Below are positions 1 through 6,259 of a stretch of DNA of 8,362 bases, in pieces; positions within the stretch are counted from its first letter, which is position 1, and each line of letters opens with the position of its first letter. Source of the DNA: Phycisphaerae bacterium (lineage in GTDB: Bacteria; Planctomycetota; Phycisphaerae; UBA1845; PWPN01); assembly GCA_026647385.1 (NCBI GenBank), contig JAPKGY010000097.1, forward strand, positions 1 to 8,362, in the 5' to 3' direction. The notes beneath the pieces are model-generated. The model did not search any database and had not been told where the DNA came from. It saw nothing but the letters and a program-made list of their open reading frames with translations. The position numbers and the translations under genes are program-made.

Positions 1-338
1 CGGCGCTCACCCTGGAGCGGGCGCTGGCCCTGCTGCGCAAGGGCGCCGGCGGGGAAGCGGATTTGCAGCAGTTCATCTACCGGGAAGCGCGCAAAGAGTT
101 GGGCGAGAACGAGATAAAGGCGCTGGGCGCCCTCGACCTGGACGAGATGGGCCTCCATGTTGTAGACCGGGTCGTCGGGAAACTCCCGCTCGACAAACGC
201 ATGAACCTGCCGCTCGACCTCCCGATGAATGCACGGGTCGAGGAAGTAGGCTTCGTCGAACACGAAGCCGCCGTGGTGATGCAACCAGCCGAAGCTGACG
301 CTGCCCAGGTATGAAACGGATTCCGTTGAAGCGCCCAT
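1..338 (-). CDS. Unrecognised protein, 5' part only (runs off left edge)
   Basis: An open frame starts at ATG 338-336 and reads leftward without a stop to base 1, giving 112 visible residues. I do not recognise the family. The visible part is rich in aromatic residues and histidine, with short stretches such as SFGWLHHHGGFVFDEAYFLDP (residues 15-35) and FPDDPVYNMEAHLVQVEG (53-70), which look like folded-enzyme sequence. No signal peptide or membrane segment is visible. The start lies 84 bases after the stop of the large exported protein gene on the same strand, with no terminator-like hairpin between them, so co-transcription is plausible. It is in the same frame as that gene, with no further stop between. 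The ribosome binding site is weak (only GGA close to the ATG). The mirror plus-strand frame (3-314) is also open and third-position GC does not separate the two, so the strand choice is moderate only. It rests on aromatic content, absence of rare codons and operon context. Confidence 0.5.
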   Translation of the reverse strand, partial: MGASTESVSYLGSVSFGWLHHHGGFVFDEAYFLDPCIHREVERQVHAFVEREFPDDPVYNMEAHLVQVEGAQRLYLVLAQLFARFPVDELLQIRFPAGALAQQGQRPLQGER

Positions 339-422
339 GTTTCCAACCCGAGAACAAAGCGAACGACGGGGATTACCACGGACCGACGCGATCGACGAAT
401 CCGTCAGCCACCGGAGCCGGCG

Positions 423-3400
423 TCAATGCCCCGCGGGATCGAACGTTTCCAGGCGCCCATCGTCGGTGACCGCCACGATCCGGCCGGCGGTGCCCAGCCG
501 TTGCGGCGTCAGCGTCTGGTACGCGCCGGGGCGGCGCCATTTCACCGACAGGTCGCCCAGACGCAACCCGTACAGCGCCGTGCGCGTGCCCACCCAGACG
601 GTTGGATCGTCGCCACCCGAGGCGGTGAGGCACTGAAGAGGCTCATCCAGAACCGTACTGGCGATCACCCGGCCTGAGGGCGTCATGACGAAAACGTATC
701 CGTCCTCGCGACCATAGACGATCGTGTCCGGGTCGCCGGGTTCGGGCCGAACGACGCCGACACCGACGGGCGGGGCGTCGGTCATGTGTACCCAATGGGG
801 AGCCGGTTCGTAGGGCGAGTACAGGCCGATACCCTGCTCGCTGGCCGACAGAGCCTCGACCTGTCCGTCGGCGTCGTAGTCATCGAGTTCGAAGAACACC
901 GATCGGCCGTTGGGCACGTCGTTTTCCCAGGCCAGTTCGCCGCTGACCACGTCCCACCACTGCAAGGGTACGTTCCCCGGCCAGGGCACGTCGGAACGGA
1001 TGGCCAGTCCGCCCGCGCCGGGCAGCGCTGCCGGTATGGGGCGGATCTGCGTGAAGTGCCCGCCTCGGCGGAACACGCCCAGGACCTGGCCGTTCGGCGT
1101 CAGGCGGGTCGTAAACCAGTATGAAGTAAAAAGAACCTCGGGCTCCCACGACGTCCATGGCCACCATGCGCTCATCCCGTAGACGGCGGCCCCGTCGCCG
1201 AAGTATCGGCCGCCGGTCTCCGCGCGCATCAGGCGGTAGTCCCTGGCCCATAACGGTGAACCGCTGGTGTCGAACACCTCGACCACGCGATCCAGTCGGC
1301 TGACGAACACTTCCTTATGGCGGTCCCCGTCGAGATCGGACGCGTCGAGGGCAAGAATTCCCGCGGGGAAATGTCGTTTCCACGCGAGCGAGCCGTCGCT
1401 TCGAAGCACGGCCAGGCTGCCGCCGGGGGTCCAGGTCAGGACTTCGTCGATACCGTCACCGTCGAGGTCCAGGCATCGCAGTTCGACCGGAACGCGCTGC
1501 AACTCACCGGCGGACCGCACCTGGACGTCGGAAATCACGAGCCGATCTCCGGGCCCGTCCAGGATTCGCACCCGAACCGCCTGGGCTCCTTCGTCGAGCC
1601 CCTGAGCGGAGTAGCACTCGAAAAGATAGCAATGGCCTTTGTACAGGTTGTGGAACGTGGGGCGTCGAGGCAGGTCCAGTTGGCGGGTGCGCCGATCCTC
1701 CCGGAAGTTGTCGTTGGTGAACGTCAGCTCGACGCGCAGGGTGCCGGGCGGCAGCGGGTCGGCCGTCTGGCCGATGGTATCGCCAAACAGGTCGATATCC
1801 GCGATCCGCACCTGGTCTGGCATTTCGAGGGTGAATTCGGAGCCTTGCAGGGGGGCCAGCACCGGCTCGGCTTCGGAAATAACCGAGGCCTGCGATTGGC
1901 GGCTTTCCATGAGCAGCTCGCTGCCTTGCCGTCCCATCAATCGCGGCTCGGCCCGCAGCAGAGGCATGATCCAATCCGTAGCCAGCAGGGCCAGGCCCTC
2001 GACGTTGGGCCGCTTGACGAATCGAACGCCGTCCACCAGGCCGCCGCGGACAGCCGGTCCGGAATCCTGCCAGACGGGGCTGGGGCCGAGCAGGGGGACG
2101 GTCTTCACATCGGCGGATCGCACGGCGGCGGCGGGCCGGTGGGCCGACGCCCACAGGCTGTCCAACGCGGCGGTCACACGGGCGGCCTCCTCGGGCTTGA
2201 GCGAGATTCTGCCGGTGTCCGTCGTCCAGGTGCCTCTGGCCAGTTCAAGCCGGGTTCCGCCGGTGAGCAGGATATCATGGGGCGTGACGAGAACGACGGC
2301 GGCATCGGAACGGATCGGGTCAGCCTCGACCCCCCGATCTCCCGCGGCCACCAGGGCCAGCGAGCCGTCCCGCGAGTCACGAACCAGGACAACGCCCGGT
2401 GCGAGCCGTCTCACCTCGTAGGCCCGGGGCTGCCGCGGTGTGGAGACGTAGAAGACGTTTTCAAAGACGACCGGGTCCGCCGGCTGAGCCTTCAGGGAAC
2501 GCTTCTCCCGCAAAGTGGTCGGTCGCGTTGCGCCGTCGCGCTGCATCGGTCGGTCGCTGACCACGCCTTCGAGCGATCCGGGCAGGACGGTGAAGGTGAT
2601 GTCGTCCTGGACGGCTTGCCAGCGGTCATCGACGAGCGTCGCCCAACTGGGCGTGCGCCAGTTGCACGAGAGGGAATACTGTCCGGGCTGATCCGCGCGG
2701 AGATGATCGATCACCGCGAAGAAGCGATCCTGCCAGACGACGAGGTTTCGCGTCCAGGTCATCCCCCGGCAATCCGGCAAGCGGCTGGCGGCCATGACCA
2801 CGCCGCCGAAATTCGCGCTGGCGACCAACTCGCACGATGGTGCTATCGGCTGCTGGTTGGTCCCGTTGCTGACGTAGACGGCATTCTTGAAGTAGAGGGA
2901 GCGCCGACCCGTGTTGTGGACCAGCCACAGTCTGCCGGCATCCGTGCACCGGACGATCGCGTTCACGTCGATGGTGGTCAGCGTCGTGCCGGCGGAGCCC
3001 TGATGCAGCAGATAGAGGTCATCCACGTCGGGCCCGGCGCGGTAGCACAGCTTGTCGAACGCGAGATCGAGGGAGACGGGCCTGGCGAACAGGCCGAAGG
3101 GCCGATAGTTGTCCATGATCGAGGTGGTAATGAACTCGCCGGAGTTGATCCGGTCCATCTTGTAAGGAGTGAACCGGGCCACCCGCATGCCGGTGATCCA
3201 GTCCGGCTGGGGCGGGCGGGTATCCCGATCGGGCGAGGCGAACTGGTGCAGGCCCCAGGGGTGCAGCGAGCCCCAGGAATCGTTCAGGGAGGGGAATCGT
3301 TCGAGAATCCAGCGAAACGAGGGGTCCTGGTAGACGAACGCGCACGCGCCCATGAGCATGCCGGCATCGAGCGGGAACCGCTCCCATCCGGGCAGCGCGT

Positions 3401-4697
3401 CCCCGTACCCCTGTATTCCCGCGTACCATCCGAGGTTGTCGACGGTCATCACCAGCCGTTCGGCCGCCCGCCGGGCCAGGCCGTCCGTGAACCACTCGGA
3501 TCGCCCGGCCTGCAGGGCGTAACTGGCGGCGTTCTGGGCGGAGTCAGCCGACTGGTAGTCGTCCTCGTCGTCCCAATAGTGCCGGAGCAAACCGTCGCAG
3601 TAGGCCGCGCCGTCGGCCAGCCAGTCGGCCACGAAGCCCCGGGCGACCGGGTCCGGGTGGCACAACTCGCTGATTCCGCGCATCAGGGTGTACCAGGCCA
3701 GACCGCCGGTCGTCTGGTGGCGATTACCGATCCCCTGTTCGGGTCGGATGCGATACCAGGCGTTCACATGCTCGATGGCGGTTTGATAGACGGCCTGATC
3801 GAGCCGGACGAGTTCATCGCGGGAGAAAACCGGACTGCAACTCACCCGCCGCCAGGCGGCGGCCAGGGTCTCCATCGTATAGTCGCCCACGGCGAAGCCG
3901 GCCGGGTCCCCCTTGCAGTCGAGAAACCGCAGGGCGGCCTCGCGGGACCGTCGGGCGAACAACTCGTCGCCCGTATAGAAATACAGATGCGCATTGCGGG
4001 TGAAGGCGCACTGGGCGGTATCGCACGAGTCGTCACCGCCCTTGCCGCAGGGATCGGACTGCGGATCCGGGGCCGCCGCCAGCCGGCGGGACAACTCGTC
4101 GCCGAGCTTTACTTCCAGAAGATAGGGCAGGGAACCGCCGGTTTGCCGGCTGAGCCGTTCGATGAGACGTTCGACGCCGGCAGCACAACCCTCCCACGTA
4201 CTCCCACCGACCATCAGACAGTTGCTCGGCCATCCGAAGGGGCGAACGATCGTTCGCAGTTCGTATCCCGCGCCGCCGGGGTACCGCGCGTCGCAGTACG
4301 TGTAGTAGCTCGTATAGAAAGGCAGAACGGCTCGATTGGTGTTGAGGTCGCCCAGGAGAATCAGGGTTTTGGCCCGCAGGTCCGCTCGAATCGGCCCCAG
4401 GCGATCGCGAACCGCCTCCGCATCCGGCACGACCGGGACGCGGTCGGCCCCCAGGCGTTGGATGGCCTCGGCAAGGCGGTCGGCCAGTTCCCGCCAGCGC
4501 TGATCCGCCGCTGGGCAGATGATCGCACAGGCTGCGCGACCGTCGATCGTCAAGGGCAGGTCGGTCCGGCAGGTGCGTTCGAGCATTCGGCCGTACCGGG
4601 CCTCCGGGCCTTCCGTCGCCCGCACGGATATGCCCGCCATCGTCGATAACAGCACGCCGAGCAACCCAAACCAGCGAGATCCATGCATCTGGCGCAC
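423..4697 (-). CDS. Exported polysaccharide-lyase-like protein (alpha/alpha toroid + beta-sandwich) with C-terminal FG-GAP/PQQ-like propeller
   Basis: A 1424-residue protein. Residues 1-27 form a Sec signal peptide (hydrophobic core GLLGVLLSTMAGI, likely cut after VRA at 27). Residues about 45-200 are an alpha/beta domain like the non-catalytic N-terminal domains of some glycosidases. Residues about 230-530 are helical, with Trp/Tyr-rich repeats and a GNRH motif at 324-327, and resemble the alpha/alpha toroid of heparinase II/III and alginate-lyase families. Residues about 535-850 are beta-rich (e.g. LVVWQDRFFAVIDHL, 652-666), like the beta-sandwich that follows such toroids. Residues about 955-1065 look like a jelly-roll domain. 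From 1072 to the end are FG-GAP-like Ca-binding motifs (DLDGDGIDE 1077-1085, DLDGDRHKE 1121-1129, DYDADGQVE 1273-1281) mixed with PQQ-like blades ending in Trp. About 23 cysteines fit an exported protein. No sorting tail is visible. The GTG start at 4697 is fixed by GGAGG six bases upstream; ATG 4688 would be too far. The gene is certain; catalytic activity and substrate are not. Confidence 0.93.
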   Translation of the reverse strand: MRQMHGSRWFGLLGVLLSTMAGISVRATEGPEARYGRMLERTCRTDLPLTIDGRAACAIICPAADQRWRELADRLAEAIQRLGADRVPVVPDAEAVRDRLGPIRADLRAKTLILLGDLNTNRAVLPFYTSYYTYCDARYPGGAGYELRTIVRPFGWPSNCLMVGGSTWEGCAAGVERLIERLSRQTGGSLPYLLEVKLGDELSRRLAAAPDPQSDPCGKGGDDSCDTAQCAFTRNAHLYFYTGDELFARRSREAALRFLDCKGDPAGFAVGDYTMETLAAAWRRVSCSPVFSRDELVRLDQAVYQTAIEHVNAWYRIRPEQGIGNRHQTTGGLAWYTLMRGISELCHPDPVARGFVADWLADGAAYCDGLLRHYWDDEDDYQSADSAQNAASYALQAGRSEWFTDGLARRAAERLVMTVDNLGWYAGIQGYGDALPGWERFPLDAGMLMGACAFVYQDPSFRWILERFPSLNDSWGSLHPWGLHQFASPDRDTRPPQPDWITGMRVARFTPYKMDRINSGEFITTSIMDNYRPFGLFARPVSLDLAFDKLCYRAGPDVDDLYLLHQGSAGTTLTTIDVNAIVRCTDAGRLWLVHNTGRRSLYFKNAVYVSNGTNQQPIAPSCELVASANFGGVVMAASRLPDCRGMTWTRNLVVWQDRFFAVIDHLRADQPGQYSLSCNWRTPSWATLVDDRWQAVQDDITFTVLPGSLEGVVSDRPMQRDGATRPTTLREKRSLKAQPADPVVFENVFYVSTPRQPRAYEVRRLAPGVVLVRDSRDGSLALVAAGDRGVEADPIRSDAAVVLVTPHDILLTGGTRLELARGTWTTDTGRISLKPEEAARVTAALDSLWASAHRPAAAVRSADVKTVPLLGPSPVWQDSGPAVRGGLVDGVRFVKRPNVEGLALLATDWIMPLLRAEPRLMGRQGSELLMESRQSQASVISEAEPVLAPLQGSEFTLEMPDQVRIADIDLFGDTIGQTADPLPPGTLRVELTFTNDNFREDRRTRQLDLPRRPTFHNLYKGHCYLFECYSAQGLDEGAQAVRVRILDGPGDRLVISDVQVRSAGELQRVPVELRCLDLDGDGIDEVLTWTPGGSLAVLRSDGSLAWKRHFPAGILALDASDLDGDRHKEVFVSRLDRVVEVFDTSGSPLWARDYRLMRAETGGRYFGDGAAVYGMSAWWPWTSWEPEVLFTSYWFTTRLTPNGQVLGVFRRGGHFTQIRPIPAALPGAGGLAIRSDVPWPGNVPLQWWDVVSGELAWENDVPNGRSVFFELDDYDADGQVEALSASEQGIGLYSPYEPAPHWVHMTDAPPVGVGVVRPEPGDPDTIVYGREDGYVFVMTPSGRVIASTVLDEPLQCLTASGGDDPTVWVGTRTALYGLRLGDLSVKWRRPGAYQTLTPQRLGTAGRIVAVTDDGRLETFDPAGH

Positions 4698-4700
4698 CGG

Positions 4701-4708
4701 TCACCTCC
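4701..4708 (-). promoter_or_regulatory. Ribosome binding site of the large exported protein gene
   Basis: The minus strand reads GGAGGTGA here. The GGAGG core ends six bases before the GTG at 4697-4695. An in-frame ATG nine bases further in (4688) would lie 15 bases from the core, so this site decides in favour of the GTG start. Confidence 0.75.
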
Positions 4709-4730
4709 CGATTTCCAGGCCCGCCGATCA

Positions 4731-4759
4731 ATGGTAAGATTGTGCTCACGATCACGCAA
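4731..4759 (-). promoter_or_regulatory. Weak candidate sigma70-type promoter for the exported protein gene
   Basis: On the minus strand TTGCGT (4759-4754) and TACCAT (4736-4731) are separated by 17 bases. They match the consensus -35 in three positions and -10 in four. Transcription would start near 4724 and leave a short leader containing the ribosome binding site. The match is modest and GC-rich lineages often use divergent promoters, so this is a candidate only. Confidence 0.3.
4738..4753. promoter_or_regulatory. Candidate operator: 16-bp interrupted palindrome in divergent spacer
   Basis: GATTGTGCTCACGATC has the form GATnGTGnnCACnATC, with 12 of 16 positions symmetric. It lies between the divergent start codons of the exported protein and the epimerase, and it fills the 17-base spacer of the candidate minus-strand promoter, where a bound repressor would block transcription. 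Its size and symmetry suit a dimeric helix-turn-helix regulator, for example LacI or GntR type. No regulator gene is in the window. A single copy of this quality can occur by chance. Confidence 0.35.
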
Positions 4760-4834
4760 ACCGGCAGGTCGGCGGGGATGCGACGGACTCCAGGCCCCGT
4801 GCGAAACGAAATGCTGAAGTGAGGATTCAGGCCG

Positions 4835-6064
4835 ATGGATTTCGCCGAGTTGCTGAAGTTGTACCGGACGACGTTGCTCGACGATGTCGTTCCGTTCTGG
4901 ACGCGTTATGCGATCGATCCCGCGGGCGGGATCAACAGTTGCATCACCGACGAAGGCGTGGTGGTCAGCCGGGACAAATGGAGTTGGTCCCAGTGGCGGG
5001 CGGTCTGGGTCTTCAGCAAGCTTTACAACCGGATCGAGCCGCGTCCGGAATGGCTCCGGATCGCCACGAGCATCTGCGACTTTCTGACCGGCAGCGGGCC
5101 TCTGGACAATGGGCATTGGCCCCTCCTGCTGGATGGCGGCGGGCAGGTTCTCCGCGGGTATGAGTCGATCTACGCCGACGGCTTCGCGATCTACGCCCTG
5201 GCGGAACTCTACCGGGCGACGCACGAACAGAGCGTGATCGACCTGGCCATGGAAACGTTCCAGGCGACCGAGACGGCTATCAACGCCGCGTCGCCGCCGC
5301 CGGCGTGGCCTTATCCGATCAGGGAAGGCTGCATCGCCCACGGCATCAGCATGTTGTTTTCGCTGGCCTACCACGAACTCGCCCTGGTTACCGGCGACGG
5401 GGTGGTCCGGGCGGCGGCGGACACGCATCATCACCGGGTCATGAAGACGTTCCTGCGAGAGGACCGCGGCCTGGTGCTGGAATGCCTCTATCGCGATGGG
5501 AGCGAGTACCCTCCGCCGGAAGGTACGGTGGTCCTCCCGGGTCATGCGATCGAGTCGATGTACTTCCAGATTCACATCGCCCGCGAGGCTGACAACCAGG
5601 CGACGATCAAGCGGGCCATCCAGGCGATCCGCCGACATCTGGAAGTCGGGTGGGACGGCGAGTACGGCGGGCTGTTCCTGGCGGTGGATGCCGATGGGCG
5701 GCCCGAAGTCGCTTGGCGGTACCCGGACAGCAAACTGTGGTGGCCGCACACCGAGTCGCTCTACGCCACGCTCCTGGCCCACGAGATGGGTGGTGAGCCC
5801 TGGTGCCTGGAGTGGTACCAAAAGCTCCACGACTACAGTTTCTCGCATTACCCCGTGAAGCAGTACGGCGAATGGACCCAGAAGCTCGATCGCCACGGGC
5901 AAATCATCAAGGACGTGGTGGCCCTGCCGGTCAAGGATCCGTTCCACCTGCCGCGGGCCCTGATCTACGGCATCGACGTGCTCGAACGACTGGTCTCGTC
6001 GGAGCGGGGGGCAACCTCGGGCAAGCCGAAAACCGTCCGGCCACGCCGTTCCAGGGGTGCCTGA
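4835..6064 (+). CDS. N-acylglucosamine 2-epimerase (AGE) family epimerase/isomerase
   Basis: A 409-residue cytoplasmic protein, of normal family length, with an (alpha/alpha)6-barrel pattern throughout. AGE-family enzymes interconvert sugars at C2 by proton abstraction and return using two histidines: GlcNAc/ManNAc, cellobiose and mannose-type members are known. The active-site set is visible in the right order and spacing: Arg55 in WSQWRAVW, His237 in PGHAIES, Glu307 in WWPHTES, and His371 and Arg374 in FHLPRAL. As I recall, these match the essential Arg, His239, Glu308, His372 and Arg375 of the Anabaena enzyme. There is no signal peptide. The last ~20 residues are a basic, probably disordered tail. 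The ATG at 4835 has GAGG at 4821-4824, ten bases upstream. The gene diverges from the exported protein gene and precedes the nucleotidyltransferase-kinase gene on the same strand. The family is clear; the substrate (amino sugar, disaccharide or other hexose) cannot be fixed from sequence. Confidence 0.93.
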   Translation: MDFAELLKLYRTTLLDDVVPFWTRYAIDPAGGINSCITDEGVVVSRDKWSWSQWRAVWVFSKLYNRIEPRPEWLRIATSICDFLTGSGPLDNGHWPLLLDGGGQVLRGYESIYADGFAIYALAELYRATHEQSVIDLAMETFQATETAINAASPPPAWPYPIREGCIAHGISMLFSLAYHELALVTGDGVVRAAADTHHHRVMKTFLREDRGLVLECLYRDGSEYPPPEGTVVLPGHAIESMYFQIHIAREADNQATIKRAIQAIRRHLEVGWDGEYGGLFLAVDADGRPEVAWRYPDSKLWWPHTESLYATLLAHEMGGEPWCLEWYQKLHDYSFSHYPVKQYGEWTQKLDRHGQIIKDVVALPVKDPFHLPRALIYGIDVLERLVSSERGATSGKPKTVRPRRSRGA

Positions 6065-6103
6065 GAGGGTGTGTGAGGGTCCCCGGGCTTCTCACGCACC
6101 CTC
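6065..6103 (+). terminator. Strong hairpin immediately after the epimerase stop, no U-tract
   Basis: GAGGGTGTGTGAG (6065-6077) pairs with CTCACGCACCCTC (6091-6103): a 13-bp stem with one G-U wobble and a 13-base loop. The first paired base directly follows the stop codon TGA (6062-6064). The sequence after the stem is AAAGACC, so a classical intrinsic terminator U-run is missing. It may be a U-less terminator, an mRNA 3'-end stabiliser or a processing site that reduces read-through into the next gene. The stem itself is certain; its role is inferred. Confidence 0.5.
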
Positions 6104-6106
6104 AAA

Positions 6107-6134
6107 GACCGGCGAAGGAATCCTTGCCCAGGTC
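6107..6134 (+). repeat. Second bulged hairpin / inverted repeat downstream of the epimerase
   Basis: GACC, GGC and AAGG (6107-6119, with one bulged G) pair with CCTT, GCC and GGTC (6122-6134, with CA bulged), around a three-base AAT loop. It begins four bases after the first hairpin ends, giving two stems in tandem. It is imperfect and may be chance in GC-rich DNA, or part of a terminator or attenuator region. Confidence 0.3.
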
Positions 6135-6183
6135 GCCCCATCCGAACGGGCACATACCCCGCGGGCGGATGACGGCTCGCCGG

Positions 6184-6212
6184 TTTCGGCGGTAGGGTCC
6201 AGGCTGTAGAAT
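6184..6212 (+). promoter_or_regulatory. Weak candidate promoter for the nucleotidyltransferase-kinase gene
   Basis: TAGAAT (6207-6212) matches the -10 consensus in five of six positions. The hexamer 17 bases upstream, TTTCGG (6184-6189), is a poor -35. Initiation seven bases after the -10 would fall at 6219, the first base of the short hairpin described next. The 195-base gap and the hairpin after the epimerase make a separate promoter reasonable. Confidence 0.3.
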
Positions 6213-6218
6213 GGTGGC

Positions 6219-6234
6219 CTGGAAGTGATTCCAG
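6219..6234 (+). repeat. 6-bp stem with GNRA-type tetraloop in the leader of the fusion gene
   Basis: CTGGAA (6219-6224), GTGA and TTCCAG (6229-6234) form a perfect six-pair stem capped by GUGA, a member of the stable GNRA tetraloop class. It ends 25 bases before the GTG at 6260 and would be the 5' end of a transcript from the candidate promoter above. It could stabilise the mRNA end, or as DNA serve as a protein binding site. Function is inferred. Confidence 0.35.
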
Positions 6235-6249
6235 TCCACTCATCTCAGC

Positions 6250-6253
6250 GAGG
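6250..6253 (+). promoter_or_regulatory. Ribosome binding site supporting the GTG 6260 start
   Basis: GAGG lies six bases before the GTG at 6260-6262. The competing in-frame ATG at 6359 has only AGG (6349-6351) seven bases upstream. The site therefore favours the longer protein, though not decisively. Confidence 0.45.
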
Positions 6254-6259
6254 CGCCGG

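Noticed and set aside
3..314. Plus-strand frame open from the left edge to a TGA at 314, which could be the 3' end of a convergent gene
   Set aside because: It has almost no aromatic residues, uses some rarer codons (ATA, GTA) and mirrors the minus frame chosen instead. The margin is small, so it remains the alternative to the partial gene at 1-338.
339..425. Possible stop-codon read-through from the large exported protein into the downstream frame
   Set aside because: The frames match and no stop intervenes, but the propeller domain ends naturally at the TGA and a normal ATG lies 84 bases on; nothing suggests recoding.
1317..4649. A 1110-codon open frame on the plus strand, opposite the large exported protein gene
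   Set aside because: It mirrors the codon frame of the minus-strand gene, where GC-rich codon use removes stops. Its translation is Gly/Glu/Arg/Val-rich with no recognisable domain, while the minus strand shows a signal peptide, ordered domains and a good ribosome binding site.
4519..4755. Small overlapping open frames on both strands around the start of the exported protein gene
   Set aside because: No ribosome binding sites or protein-like features; the region is explained by the signal peptide coding sequence and the divergent spacer.
4550..5947. A 465-codon open frame on the minus strand over the epimerase
   Set aside because: The plus strand encodes a complete AGE-family enzyme with all active-site residues; the minus frame is its mirror and shows no domain.
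6158..6165. CCCGCGGG palindrome in the intergenic region
   Set aside because: An eight-base self-complementary GC string is expected by chance in DNA this GC-rich, and it has no supporting context.
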